From NCBI GenBank assembly GCA_004794655.1, contig SMMW01000576.1:4894001-4958000 (forward strand): DNA of 64,000 bases, in the 5' to 3' direction. The stretch comes from Marisa cornuarietis (taxonomy: Eukaryota; Mollusca; Gastropoda; Architaenioglossa; Ampullariidae). Within the stretch, counting starts at the first letter, position 1, and the number at the start of each line of letters is the position of its first letter. Positions 25,501 to 34,439 of the stretch are shown piece after piece. The notes under the pieces are model-generated. The model had not been told where the DNA came from. It did no database searches and was given only the letters and a program-made list of their open reading frames with translations. The translations under genes were made by a program, and so were the position numbers.

Positions 25501-28500
25501 TGGTCAGCCCATTTGAGACAGATCAAAGTATGAACCTGGTGACTGCACAGACCACATTGACACTGAGGTATGTAAGCTTATGTTAGTACAGAACAAATAC
25601 AGGCTTTTAAAGAGTAAGTGCACTAACATTTCTTCTGCAGGTGGCTAGACGAAGGAAAGGATGATGGAGCAAGAGAGAGAGAACTGCCACTAACGGGTGT
25701 GGTTAGTGAAGAACCAGAACCAGGAAACAGTTTACCTTCAGGTTTGATTCTTCATCTTTCTACAGTGGTGTCAGTTTTGTAATTATTCATCAGATCATTT
25801 TGGTGTTACGTAAGATCATGGATTAAAGAATGAAAAAATGTTTTCAGATCTATAACTAGTTTGCTGAGTAATGCCAAATATTTACTTCAAGATCACTGAG
25901 ATAAACTTAAAAATTACCGTTTCACAGAAGGAAGTAGATTGTGAGCATCTATACTGTAATATCTATAATGTCTTAATAAATAGGAGGATTGTCTGTCACA
26001 CATGAGGACTTCACATGGTAGCACAAACATGTAAAGCATCACATAGTTGGATGTTTTTTAAGGGTTGCTACAGCCAACTGCAGAAAACAATGCTGATTGT
26101 AGTCCAAATTTTATAGATAATAAATCTATACTTAAAGATACTTACATCAATAAAAGAGTGGGAGTAAGATTTTTTTTACCATGTAAAAATGAAGACTTCT
26201 TGAAATAACCATAACAGGAGAATGGCAAGTGCAGATTGTGACAAGCGCTGAAGAAGGCAGTGGCACAGATGCCAGCGTGTCTCTGACCGTTTACGGAGAC
26301 AAAGGCTGCTCAGGGGCAGTTTCTCTGAAGTCTGATGACAGGAATTGCTTTCAGCAGGGCAAAACTGATAAATTCAATGTAAGCTGTTTATATAACACAT
26401 TTCACAGGTCATAATGGATCTGATAAAAATCAGTTGGCGTCAGCGTTTGAAATGATTTTGAGTTTCATGGCTTATTTCTGGATTACATTAGGCTTCTTGT
26501 TTTGAAGATTATCATTGAAAAATTATTTTCATTATTTCCTTATCTCATCATTTGTGTATTTTTTTGTTTAAAGCTAACTTTGCTAAAGCAAATTCCCGAT
26601 TCTCATGGCATGAATAAAAGTACAGTTAGTAACTTTGCGTAATGCATGAATAGCTTGACTGATTTTCTCTTATAGCTATATTGTTTTGTCATCAGAGTGA
26701 TAAAAAAATGAAGGTTTTTTCTCTGATTGTTGTCAGATCTGGCTGGAGCCAGTAGAAATTGGAAAGATCCAGAAAATACGTCTGGAACATGACAACACCG
26801 GGATGACTGATGGATGGAGAGTGGATAAGGTAACTGGTGCAACAAGAAATGCACCAGAAATACTTTTCTCTTTATTCATCTTATATATATATATATAATG
26901 CTGTTTGTATTAATGGTTATGAACAAGAGAGGCAAAGAATGTTTGTTTGCGATCACTCATGCATGTCTGTGGAAGATATCATACATCAGCTTCTGCTTTC
27001 CTACACTTCATTTCAGTATGATTTTTTGTTGCTGATGTACACACACAATTGATAGGTCCCTCACGTTAAAGGACTATTAACCACTTAACCAGAGGATCAG
27101 TATTCCACATTAAGTTCATGTGCAAGAATAGTATAACCATCTGTGTGCTTGTTTGCCAAGACTGATATGAGGGCCTTACGTGTTCTGGGTGTGTGAAAGA
27201 ATGTCATGCTGTTGGAAGCTCCCCACTACCAACACTCCTGTCAAACATCTTTAATGGATCTGTATTTTGTTAAATGTAGGTCGTCTTGACCAACGATATT
27301 ACCCAAGAAGTGCTGGAGTTTCCAGTAAAACGGTGGCTCTCGTTCCGTGAGAAGCATGGTGACATTGTCTTTGAAGCCCCAGTTGTGCGCCCCAACGAGA
27401 AACCATTAGCTAGTGTGTATTTACTATGATTTTTGTAAACATTACCAGAAATAATTAGTGTTTTTAAAATGTAGTGTGTTATCTTGTCACTTCAATAGTG
27501 ACAGAGATTAAAATTATGTATTAGTCATCTTACAAATGGGTATTTCTTTATGCAGAAAATTATTAACGTAAATCCTTTTTACGTGAAGCACATCTTTCAA
27601 CACGGACAGCAATTCTTAAATGTAATTAAAAAAAAAGCTGAGATAAAGATATATGGACAAGTGTTGTAGCTGTTGTGGATAGGGTATAGAACACCTCTCT
27701 TCCTCTTTTCAAAACTTTTAAGACCTGTCTTTTTCTTGTGATATCTTTCTTGTGATATTTTGCTTTTTGTTTTTTTTGCATTTCCCATCAAAAGAATACA
27801 AATACTTGGTGAAGACAGTGACAGAGGCAGACGCAGATAGTACAGCAAAAGATGTGTATGTTACACTCGTGGGCAGCCTGGGTGACTCTGGTCGTAGGGA
27901 ACTCAAGCAGAATCTTGAAGAGCATGGAAAGTTCCAGACAGGACAGGTGAGCAGGAGGAAAATGGCCATTCTTTATAAATTATGATGATCAGGCTTTGTT
28001 TCATCCTAGTATTTACAGACTTTTATTAACTGATGATATTACTTACATACAAAATTTAAATGTTTTAAGATGACTGCATTAACAACTTTTGTAAATTCAA
28101 GTGTTGGCAATAAGACACAAAGAGGAAAGGACATGAACAAAATAGAGCACTGGAGAATTTGACAATGTAAAACCAGAATGACTGAAAGAGAAATATCTGT
28201 CTGCAGACTGACACTTTTATCATTGAAGCTGTGGACCTGGGGTCACTAGAGAAGGTGATTGTTGGTCTCAGCAATCCTGATCCTGATGATGTCTGGAAGC
28301 TGCAATGCATTGTTGTCAGAGTGTCTGAAAAGGAAAGCTTTGTCTTTCCATGGGGAAAGTAAGATAAATCTATATTCTCAGCCTTCTGTTTATGTGGATA
28401 ACTTAAAAAAAATCTCTGCAGGCACCCATTTTCCCTCACAGACATACTTGCACACATATACTTGACTCTTTATGCCGCCGCTGAACACATTTGCTTACTC

Positions 28501-29109
28501 AGTGCATAATCCAAAGAAAGAAGAAACCCTCTGGATTTGAAGAGTTAAATGATCCATGTGAAATGCTGACAGTTAATAATTATGACAATAAACTACATCA
28601 TGGATGTCGCAGACGAGCATCTATACATTTACAGTGTTAGGTAATCAGTCTGCAAAACTGATAAACAGGTACCATATACGTGGGATGTACAGATATACAG
28701 GTAGACTGAGTGCTGTTTCTTTGTGTAAAAGTGTTAAAATGTTCTAATCCCTGCGAGGTTGCCTTTTTTTTTTTTTGTCTAATTAATATGGAGAACCTTT
28801 CATTTATTTATTCATTTTAATCTAAAAGGAAATTTTGAGATTTATCACCAGATTTCCATTTTGAAGGCAACCTTTTAATTTGCAGACTTTGAGAGGCAGA
28901 ATAATGAAATACTTGTGGAGTTTTCTTTCTGTTCACCTTTTGTTAGGTGGCTAAATGAAGAGCACCCAGAAGCAGAGATTCCACTGGCCAATGTTGTGGA
29001 TGATAGTAATGATGATGATGCTAATGATGAGAGGGCTGGAGGAAGACCACAGAGCCCACCAGCCTTAAGAAGTCCCCAACATAATGGAGGCAAAAAAGAC
29101 AGAGCCTGA
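359..29109 (+). CDS. LOXHD1-like: LOXHD1-like multi-PLAT protein, 5'-truncated by the window (48 exons)
   Basis: This is the C-terminal part of a lipoxygenase-homology (PLAT) repeat protein. In vertebrates LOXHD1 consists of 15 PLAT domains, lies along hair-cell stereocilia and is a deafness gene; PLAT domains are beta-sandwiches that bind membranes or proteins. The role here is not known. I joined 48 exons by GT/AG sites and reading phase. All phases agree, giving 6578 coding bases and about 2191 residues ending at TGA 29107-29109. There are 16 PLAT domains of two alternating subtypes. Type A reads W-x-V ... G-x-D-x-V ... F-x-x-G-x-x-D-E-F. Type B reads Y-x-V-x-V-x-T-G-D ... G-D-T-G-K-R ... 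E-A-V-D-L-G ... N-R-W-L-D. There is no initiator Met in the window: the first exon starts in phase 1 after an acceptor at 357-358. PKD1 and lipoxygenases also have PLAT domains, but the unbroken tandem array points to LOXHD1. Confidence 0.93.
765..802. repeat. (TG)n microsatellite, 38 bp
   Basis: A pure TG run in the intron between the first two exons of PLAT domain 1. Confidence 0.95.
2075..2867 (+). CDS. PLAT domain 2 (type B), exons 2075-2229, 2453-2613, 2794-2867
   Basis: Residues about 131-260. Exons encode HQYQVKVHTGDIADAETEAE with GDTGKRRLY; then VDIFVVEAVSLGMLKKVVV and a Trp-bearing WYLSDITVF strand; then RWLDAGKDD. Lengths 155, 161 and 74 give phases 1-0-2-1, the standard type-B layout. 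The Arg codon of RWLD is split across the last intron (AG|A). Confidence 0.9.
3320..4577 (+). CDS. PLAT domain 3 (type A), exons 3320-3489, 4135-4221, 4445-4577
   Basis: Residues about 261-390. The first exon reads GEYQLWVKTADD ... LFEPGNIDEFE. Its end has no in-phase GT donor: the only junction that keeps the frame with the next exon (IATGNIGEIYKLRV) is GAG|GCTAGT, a GC donor at 3490-3491. The third exon encodes VKLRDRATSHTLVFRFDRWF ... VRELAVV. A piggyBac-like MITE sits in the first intron. Confidence 0.87.
3624..3879. mobile_element. piggyBac-like MITE, copy 1
   Basis: A 248-bp non-coding element (3628-3875) flanked by TTAA on both sides (3624-3627, 3876-3879). Its ends begin CCC and end GGG, the usual piggyBac-type arrangement. 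It holds short palindromic GATCGTGATT/CACGATTGTGG stretches shared with the copy near 4604. No transposase is present. Confidence 0.6.
4600..4847. mobile_element. piggyBac-like MITE, copy 2
   Basis: Ends are inverted repeats: TTAACCCTCTTGGTTC on the left, and GAACCAAGAGGATTAA on the right. TTAA duplications lie at 4600-4603 and 4844-4847, with one extra A before the right one. The inside carries CCACGATCGTGG, as in copy 1. It lies in the intron after PLAT domain 3. Confidence 0.65.
5007..5558 (+). CDS. PLAT domain 4 (type B), exons 5007-5161, 5345-5558
   Basis: Residues about 391-513. The exons encode FHYEVTTFTGDHWAGGTDAT ... GDSGKRTLYM, then NIEAVDLGELKSVVIGHDG ... WFLDQVVIKV ... RWLDSGEDDGKIERELRHI. 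The intron normally found just before RWLD in type-B domains is missing, so the last two exons are fused into one of 214 bp. Confidence 0.92.
5999..6049 (+). CDS. 51-bp linker exon between PLAT domains 4 and 5
   Basis: A small exon with acceptor TTGTGCAG and donor GTAAGC, encoding the linker VPDILHVAPLKSRNDS. It is phase 1 at both ends, so the frame is kept whether it is included or skipped. No other domain junction has such an exon. The sites and phase fit, but only transcripts could prove its use. Confidence 0.55.
6207..6245. repeat. (CA)n microsatellite, 39 bp
   Basis: A pure CA run in the intron before PLAT domain 5, followed by imperfect CACAAG repeats up to about 6267. Confidence 0.95.
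6427..7761 (+). CDS. PLAT domain 5 (type A), exons 6427-6596, 7190-7276, 7629-7761
   Basis: Residues about 531-660. Exons encode GEWQVLVKTSDVDGAAT ... FLRGKESEFK; VKLGKIGEITKIRIGLD ... WHVDY; and VKMVDMVTDEEYFFPVNRWL ... RECAVMSPG. Lengths 170, 87 and 133, phases 1-0-0-1. The 593-bp first intron shows no recognisable element. Confidence 0.92.
7501..7556. repeat. (GCT)n(GAT)n compound trinucleotide repeat
   Basis: About ten GCT units followed by about seven GAT units, in the second intron of PLAT domain 5 and therefore non-coding. Confidence 0.95.
7916..8945 (+). CDS. PLAT domain 6 (type B), exons 7916-8155, 8820-8945
   Basis: Residues about 661-782. The first exon (240 bp) fuses what are two exons in other type-B domains: YMIMVQTGRQKSAGASGGN ... 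GDTGQQTLQ, then DVYMLEAVSVGTLKSLRLVF. An intron interrupts the loop before AKKWYVERITV, and the second exon runs through NCWLDAERDNSKEV without the usual break. This layout is shared in part only with domain 12. At 122 residues it is the shortest domain. Confidence 0.92.
9061..9340. repeat. 20-bp minisatellite, about 14 copies
   Basis: Tandem copies of a unit like AGCATTCTCAATTTGTATAC, differing at a few positions, in the intron before PLAT domain 7. The length of 20 is not a multiple of three, so the open frames through it are chance. Confidence 0.95.
9440..10458 (+). CDS. PLAT domain 7 (type A), exons 9440-9669, 9969-10055, 10326-10458
   Basis: Residues about 783-932. The first exon is long (230 bp): an extra N-terminal stretch (LQVASLITDDVVHRVLGHD) precedes the domain core at HWEASVWTGQEGD. 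Next come IDAGSIGQLFKVRLMF and MKLKDLDTNQEFHFDNSIRV. The usual RWL is replaced here by NSIRV, so the last strand is diverged. Confidence 0.9.
10690..11729 (+). CDS. PLAT domain 8 (type B), exons 10690-10844, 11126-11295, 11632-11729
   Basis: Residues about 933-1073. Exons encode SYLVTVVTGNQPRAETDAE ... GDTGQRIL; TDSFEIKTLYLGNVTKLMIG ... WFCKQITV; and RWLDSGCEDRKLVRELI. The first intron carries a tempting upstream AG at 11092, but the frame and domain start require the acceptor CCCAG at 11125. A serine/glycine linker follows the domain. Confidence 0.92.
12012..13087 (+). CDS. PLAT domain 9 (type A), exons 12012-12196, 12483-12575, 12964-13087
   Basis: Residues about 1074-1207. Exons encode VWTCKVKMAAEDRLDASLPA ... 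LFLLGHIDEFT; DLQVGDIGEVQKLRVCAGRE; and VNLEDSDTKQVLRFNFSRWV. The first exon has about seven extra residues in its second strand loop, relative to most A domains. Phases are 1-0-0-1. Confidence 0.9.
12240..12375. repeat. Degenerate ACACAAATAT-rich tandem tract
   Basis: Imperfect repeats of ACAAATATACAC-like units in the first intron of PLAT domain 9; no clean period. Confidence 0.55.
13867..14932 (+). CDS. PLAT domain 10 (type B), exons 13867-14021, 14406-14554, 14814-14932
   Basis: Residues about 1208-1348. Exons encode VQYEVQMYTANTKDAGTTSS ... SGRRRLLKSS; TDVFIVEAVDLGSIEKIMVT ... WQLNQVKVKA; and KCIGDDDHRSEDVEVTILV. The RWLD of other B domains reads KCIGDDD here. The upstream intron (13088-13866, 779 bp) shows no recognisable element. 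Confidence 0.9.
15381..16929 (+). CDS. PLAT domain 11 (type A), exons 15381-15544, 15748-15837, 16800-16929
   Basis: Residues about 1349-1476. Exons encode HWSVNITSSEEPSEGDVSD ... PFQPGQTDTAE; VHLAQDIGDLFKVRLGFAD; and VKFEDLDTKDNFSSNLNTSL ... WLEFPVVW. It is the most diverged A domain. The 962-bp second intron is AT-rich, with no element recognised. Confidence 0.88.
17443..18658 (+). CDS. PLAT domain 12 (type B) plus proline-rich linker, exons 17443-17597, 17901-17979, 18327-18399, 18507-18658
   Basis: Residues about 1477-1629, in four exons instead of three. An extra phase-1 intron splits VVIGHSQAKAG from EGWFLKKVVV, at the place where domain 6 also has an intron. The last exon encodes RWLDAGEDDGRTERTLNL, followed by a basic, proline-rich linker (DLPPPVVPPAQ ... 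SPPKEKG), the longest spacer in the array and probably flexible. Confidence 0.92.
18927..24018 (+). CDS. PLAT domain 13 (type A), exons 18927-19096, 23351-23470, 23886-24018
   Basis: Residues about 1630-1770. Exons encode KWRVWTSTGHEVGQGTHSSV ... LIEGQTQEFE; GTNTDIGKPYKLRVGFADDG, ending in TWFLER; and IRLENVASNKQYIFEARRWI. The middle exon is 120 bp, against the usual 87-93, which adds roughly nine residues before WFLER. The first intron is 4254 bp, the longest here, because a DIRS-like element lies in it. Confidence 0.9.
19260..19408 (+). repeat. DIRS-like left inverted terminal repeat
   Basis: It starts CCAGATGACATGACTATATG and ends TTTTAAGCC. It pairs with 22573-22718 at high identity, with a 3-bp CAC length difference. 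Confidence 0.85.
22288..22380 (+). pseudogene. DIRS-type reverse transcriptase remnant
   Basis: Frame beginning at 22288 reads LAFEG, a stop, FAMMPFGRKSA, a stop, then FFTGMT. This matches the conserved DIRS/RT block F-x-G ... LPFG ... AP-x-FT, and is interrupted by two in-frame TGA codons. The rest of the domain is absent before the internal complementary region at 22446. Confidence 0.6.
22446..22525 (+). repeat. DIRS-like internal complementary region
   Basis: It contains TAGTCATGTCATCTGG, a 45-bp spacer, then CCAGATGACATGAC, equivalent to the two element ends joined. The spacer is the reverse complement of the sequence just outside the right inverted repeat (22719-22757), with a few substitutions. 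Confidence 0.75.
22573..22718 (+). repeat. DIRS-like right inverted terminal repeat
   Basis: Reverse complement of 19260-19408. It starts GGCTTAAAACAGGAGTAGAG and ends AGTCATGTCATCTGG. Confidence 0.85.
24150..24318. repeat. Three-copy, about 58-bp tandem repeat
   Basis: Three imperfect copies, each starting TAGTNTGTTTAGAGAAAACC-like and containing ACATTTNTGTC- or ATTTATAACC-like ends, in the intron after PLAT domain 13. Confidence 0.65.
24537..25741 (+). CDS. PLAT domain 14 (type B), exons 24537-24691, 24959-25116, 25641-25741
   Basis: Residues about 1771-1908. Exons encode IQYYVEVFTGDKNRAETEAN ... GDTGKRHLH; RDVFIIEAVDLGKLQKVLVS ... WYLDQITV; and KWLDEGKDDGARERELPL. Closest of all to the type-B consensus. 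An acidic and serine-containing linker (VVSEEPEPGNSLPS) follows. A two-copy, roughly 65-bp repeat (24709-24835) lies in the first intron. Confidence 0.93.
26218..27412 (+). CDS. PLAT domain 15 (type A), exons 26218-26378, 26737-26829, 27280-27412
   Basis: Residues about 1909-2037. Exons encode EWQVQIVTSAEEGSGTDAS ... CFQQGKTDKFN; IWLEPVEIGKIQKIRLEHDN; and VVLTNDITQEVLEFPVKRWL ... VFEAPVVRP. Phases 1-0-0-1. Confidence 0.92.
27795..29109 (+). CDS. PLAT domain 16 (type B) and C-terminus, exons 27795-27946, 28207-28358, 28947-29109
   Basis: Residues about 2038-2191. Exons encode YKYLVKTVTEADADSTAKD ... GDSGRRELKQ; TDTFIIEAVDLGSLEKVIVG; and KWLNEEHPEAEIPLANVV, followed by a very acidic stretch (VDDSNDDDANDE) and a basic tail (SPPALRSPQHNGGKKDRA). 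Stop TGA 29107-29109. Here RWLD reads KWLN. The charged tail has no PLAT similarity and probably ends the protein as a disordered segment. Confidence 0.92.
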
Positions 29110-31130
29110 AAATCCTGAGACAGCAGAAAACTGATACTGGCAGGTGAAAAAGACAACCAGTAGCAACTATTAGTGACCAAAGACTGAATGATAGGTGCAC
29201 ATTTGTGCTTGGACCATGTCTGACTACACTATTTTTACAAATAAGTGAACAGAAATCAGTGGATCAAGAGAATGAGATAGATGCCAATACGTATGGCTAT
29301 TACTGTAAAATTTTTTAAAAGATTTTTCAGTGTACCCCAAACACTGATGCTGCATATTGCCCAGGATTTATTGTTGTATCACTTTTTCTAAGTGATGCTC
29401 CTTGTTTTAAATCTGTGTGCATGTGAACATCAGCGCCTGTGTATGGGTGGGTGCACTTCCACATTGTAGTAGTGTAAAAACTTGAAAATATTCTCACATA
29501 GTAGACTTGTTCATATTAAAGTAGATATAAAAGACTTTTTGCAAATGGTCTGGATCTATGATGGATTTATTTTTGTGTTCTTGTGACCTGGGCGATTCTG
29601 GAGTAGGAATCATCCAACAGCAAATGGTCCACTTGTGCCTTTTGCAAACAAGTCGTTGATAAGGCGTGTTTTTTTTCACTAGCCTCATTTTATTTTACAA
29701 CTATGATAAGCAATGTAAAAATTTGCTCATAAGCTGTCTGCAGTGACTGCAACATTGTAAGCATAAATTGTACAGCCAACATTTAACAAAGATTCTTTAT
29801 CTCATTTTCGTGACATGCTGCTTAACAGGTGGTGCTTTTATCAATATAAATATTTGACGATATTTTTAGATTATTTGTACTGGAATGCTGGTCCTGATAG
29901 TATGTTTTGGTTTTTCTCATTTTCATGCTTTTGAAAGATAAAAAATTAGCATGCACAGTGGACATTGTTTAAAATTTCATTTTGAATGGAGTATATGGCT
30001 CAGTGCAAATACATAATTGATCAATTTTTTTTTCATAAATTACTCCTTAACCCTTATTTTGCTTGATAGTAGAATTTTATATAAGCTTGCATTTTGTACA
30101 GGTAGTGCTCTAGTCATAGCTCGATAATAATTCATACCTCTAGAAAGTTTAAGAATTTGTTGAACAGAATCCATGTTTTGTTTGTTGCAAGCTGTTTACT
30201 ACTGTTTCACCGTTTACTTCAAACAGCATTAGCCTGTGATACTTTAATGGCAACAGTGTAGTACTTCCAATTTCTCCACGATTTTTTCTTGATGGCTTTC
30301 AAACCAAATGTGTATGTCTGTATGCTTATATAGATATTTTTTATTCCGATAAGTGGGGCAATTTTGCAAGGAAAAGGTAACCATATCCTAGAACTCAGTT
30401 TAGTTGTCAATATATATTTGACAGCTTATCCATACATGGCTTTAAGGCCAATCTAGAATTTTAATAGCAGCATGTTTTTTTTCACAAATTGCCTTTACTG
30501 GTGAATTATCTGTGATGCAGGCAATTTTGAAAATTTGTATAAACCAAAGACTAAAATAAGCATGTACTTTGTATCTTTTACACAACTTTGTTGATCATAA
30601 ATCTACAGAATAGTTCTTCACATGAATCAATGACCTAGCAGTATCTGACAAAGTAAATATTTTTAAATATCGCAACTGTGATCCAAGTTAAAGCTTGTAA
30701 ATGGGCCATTTAAAATGCACAGTTGCTTCTCCATACTGTTTATCAAAGCACCTCATCAAACTCACAAAAGGTCATTTCAGCGTTTCCTTGCCTGAGAATT
30801 TCATATTTTGAAAAAGCCAAAAATCTTCTTGACACTTGATAAACTGTTTTGTATGTATATCTTGAGCATCAGTTTATACATTGTTTCAAACCAAATGCCA
30901 AAGCCTATCGAAGGGTACATTAAGAATCTGCAAGTACTCATGTTTATCTTATGCCATCATTTACCGTCCTTGAAGCATTATTTTTCAAGACTGTGATACC
31001 ATTAATGACTGTCTTGTTTACATTGCTACTAAATGCACTTTATGTGGCGTTTCTGTATATTAAGTTGTCCTGTGTAGAATTAAAGTGTTCATAATTTTAC
31101 AGTTGCATCAATAAATATTCAAACCCTCTA
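29110..31130 (+). other. Probable long 3' UTR of the LOXHD1-like gene
   Basis: AT-rich sequence without a supported gene or element. ATTAAA at 29515-29520 could serve as an early poly(A) signal. ATTAAA at 31079-31084 and AATAAA at 31110-31115, together, are the best distal signals. The end is inferred from these only. Confidence 0.45.
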
Positions 31131-31384
31131 ATATGTGGCATTTTTTAAAAGTGTCTATGCGACTTTGTCAAGCTTCACATCATGATATGCGTGATGATTA
31201 CCATTATAGTCATTACATGGACATTTTGAAAATGGGTGTAAACCAGTTCTTCTCCACATTGATGCTTTTGAAACTGAGGTTAAATGTAGTTTGTAAAAAA
31301 TGTGTTCCACAATTTTAGTTTTCACATAAAACAAGACATTAACTAGTGTTTGAGAGGCTGGACTAATAACATGTAGGATTATTA

Positions 31385-31990
31385 TGGCTTCACCTACCTA
31401 GGCAGCATAGTCACCAAGGATGGAGGTGCAGATGAAAATGTAAGAAGCCGAATAAATAAAGCCAGGCAAGCATTCCACATCCTGCGACCCATCTGGAACT
31501 CAAAGGCATTATCTCAGACACCAAGATCCGCATATCCGCATCTTTCATACGAACGTAAAATCTGTCCTTCTATATGGGTCTGAGACATGGGGTGTGACAA
31601 ACACCATCACCAACAAGATTCAAACATTCATCAACAGATGTCTGTGCTACATTTTCAACATCAGATGCCCCGAGAAGATCTCCAATCCATACCTGCGGGA
31701 GAGAGCCAACCAACAACCTGCCAGCCAAGACGTCAAGAAGCGAAAGGGGCTGGATCGGTCACACCCTGCAAAAGCCGGCCGAAAATCTAACATGACAAGC
31801 CCTGGACTGGAACCTACAGGGGAGGCGCAGGGTTGGGAGACCCAGGCAGACGTGGAGAAGATCCGTCCACGGCGAGGCGGAGGCAGCTGGAATGACATGG
31901 GTCCAACTGGGGAGGGAGGCCCAGAACCGGGTTCGCTGGCGTGGTGTAGTTGCGGCCCTTTGTTCCACTGGGGGCGAAAAGGAATAAAGA
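31385..31990 (+). mobile_element. RTE-type LINE, 5'-truncated 3' fragment
   Basis: About 600 bp matching the last third of the reverse-transcriptase frame at 46137-46740. Shared blocks include FTYLGSIVTKDGG, SETWGVTN, and a C-terminal GWIGH/RQAL-type end read in shifting frames. Several frameshifts break it. It ends GGAATAAAG, like the longer copy's GGAATAAGAAG. It sits just past the LOXHD1-like poly(A) signals, same strand. Confidence 0.85.
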
Positions 31991-32800
31991 TTATTATGAA
32001 GCTGATGAAGCAGAATGGATGATGGCTTTAAAATGACAACCCTCAGGTTATGAAAACCACTAACATACTATTTTTAGTAGTAAAATAATCTTTCTTTGAG
32101 AACTTTAAGGGGATGTGAGGCAGTAAATTTTAAATTTTAGAAGGGATGAATTATTTCAGTTTCATAGATAGTAATTGATTATACTATAAACCCTAAATGT
32201 AAAAATGCTTTCTGTTCAAGGTAATTTACTGCCGTTTCCATGGAAACTGGCATAAACAGTGGCCATCTTGAAATTTTGGGAAATGATTTTACAGCTATGA
32301 TATACATCACCACACTTATCATTTTTTGGCACAAATGTACATTATGATTGTTATTACATACTAACAGGAGCCTTTTTCTATCACTGGTCGTAGTTTTTTT
32401 TAACAATTATTTTTCAGTTTGGCCACGAATTATATGAACTTATTTTTGCAATTAACCTTGAAAAATGAAAACAATCTTCTATATCCCACAAAACTCTTTA
32501 TTAATGTAAGCAACATCCTAATGCATATTTGTGCCAAGTTTCATTAAAGATGGACAGACAGTTTTTGAGAAATTTTGATTCCTAAGTGGCATCCAGGTCA
32601 AAAACGCAAAACGGAGAAAAACATCTTTAAACATTTCAGACATGTTCAGACATACACATTTTACTCAGTCTTGTTTGAAACCATCAGAGCTATACTTCAG
32701 GCACTCAGCAGCATCACACTAGGTCTAAACTTCCTGCAACATAAGCGGGACCGCCTTCCAGCACCATCAGCTCCTCCTGTCTCTAAAGTCGGCCAGCTCT
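31991..32800. other. Non-coding stretch, nothing recognised
   Basis: AT-rich, with no supported frame, RNA gene or clear repeat boundaries. Confidence 0.5.
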
Positions 32801-32809
32801 CACTTTGTC

Positions 32810-33620
32810 ACACTGCTAGGTTTTGTCTTTGTCCTTTTGGCCCCTTACACTGTTCCTCTCCCTCTTCTGCTGTCTGGATCTCCCCAATTTCTTCATGTGT
32901 GGTCCTTTCTGGAAGCCAAAGAAGTTGGCACACTCCTGGGCAGCAGCTGGACCAAAACTGAATTCACTGACGGCTGTCAAGACTGCAAAGTGGATGCAGT
33001 GGCATGAGGCAAATTTATCTTTCACACAGCGAGCCCATATCAGACCATGCAGACTCTCATTAGAATTCTGAGTCTTGCCAGCAACACACCTTCTCCGTAG
33101 CAGGATGTCTGTCAGCCTCTCATAGACAGGCAGCAGATGACTGTGTAGTTTGTCATAGTTGAGGGGAGTGTTGATCAGGTTCTTGTGGGGCCCCGGCACT
33201 TGATGCTAAGAAACAGCTGCCTGAAAGAAACACCAGGAATCTGCACCTGTATGGCACAGCTCATGGCAGGGCTTGTTGTCAGAATGAAGCCATCACTGGC
33301 TTCTTCATTTCTTCTGGAGAACCACTCTTTCGGATGGATCTGCTGTAGTATATGGTCAGCTTGCGAAACGCATTTTGTGTTAGCTGACCATGTCCACGAC
33401 CTCCAAGAGTGACACCTTTCTTGCGACAGTCGGTGACCAGATTTCGCAAAGCTGATCCTGGTCGCTTGCTGACATGGTTGATGCACTTCTTTTCAATCTG
33501 GACTGCATCACCATAGGGCTTGATAGCTGCCAGCTCATTGAATGTCTTTGCATCATCCAAATTACATCATCAATGCTTAGTGTTATTCCAGACTGGTGTG
33601 CATGTACCTGTCTCACATAC
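32810..33620 (-). pseudogene. Decayed Mutator-like transposase fragment
   Basis: Read right to left, pieces in different frames give KKCINHVSKRPGSALRNL, YYSRSIRKSG, then KTQNSNESLHGLIWARC and a basic C-terminal tail (RQQKRERNSVRGQKDKDK). The block GHVQKR-x-G-x-x-LR ... KTQN-x-NESLH-x-x-IW is, as I recall it, typical of a Mutator-like transposase family widespread in invertebrate genomes. At least two frameshifts break it. The family name is from memory, not from a search. Confidence 0.5.
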
Positions 33621-33981
33621 TCAGCTGTTGTTGAAAATAATTATAATTGGTCTCATAGTTGCATAGCTTCTCATATAAATTGTCTGCTTTTTTATGAAAT
33701 GTTTTGTGGTGCATGCCCTGAAGTGAAGATCCATGTGCTAACAAAAATTGTTGAAAGCTGTTGCCCCTAAACCACAGTACACTAATGCTGAAAATACTGC
33801 CTGTCTGTTAATGTTGTAGTCTGTCCCTTTTACAACTTGTTCACATGAAGAACAATACACATATCAATGCACTGCCAACCCATATGGTTTTGTTTTTTTT
33901 ATCAGTTCTGAAGCACAATGTGTTCTGCTGACAGTGAGGGGAACACAGCATCTTCACAAATTGGTCTACACCGCTGAAGTC

Positions 33982-34185
33982 GGCAGAACTTTGATATGGG
34001 GGGAAACGTGATGTCATAGGCCGGTCTATGTTATTTTGTCAGAGGTTTGGGGTTAGGGTTTGGGGTAGGGTTAGGTTTAGGTTTAGGTACAATTGGGCAA
34101 TTGAGTGGAGCGAGCAGACGACAAATGCCGCGAGCCATTTTTGTTATGGCCGTCACGTCTCCCCCATATCAAAGCTTTACCCTGC
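33982..34185. mobile_element. MITE with telomere-like core, copy 1
   Basis: Ends are inverted: CTTTGATATGGGGGGAAACG on the left (from 33989) against CTTTGATATGGGGGAGACG on the complement of the right end (to 34174). The inside holds a G-rich tract of TTAGGG/TTTAGG variants (34050-34087), then AATTGGGCAATTGAGTG and GCGAGCAGACGA. A second copy lies at 60443-60661. No coding capacity. Confidence 0.7.
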
Positions 34186-34439
34186 CTTAAGTCTACTATC
34201 CCTCTATTTGTGCTGTTTGTTAAACTGTCCTCATCACTGGCACTTTCACGATGGCGTTGTGCTTTCACTACTTCAAATGAATCTCGTTTGAGCTATGCAC
34301 TAGTTCTGTTCCCTAAAATATCATCGGTAGCACTCAAAGTCGATGGTGTTAATTGGAGCTGCTGAAGTACTCGAAGTAGAAGTTGAAGCCACTGACAATT
34401 TGACCTTTGAAGCGGTTGTTTTGCATTTTCTTGCATAGG

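Noticed and set aside
34050..34088. TTAGGG-like repeats as a possible telomere
   Set aside because: The tract is short, imperfect and inside a MITE that recurs at 60.5 kb, with normal sequence on both sides.
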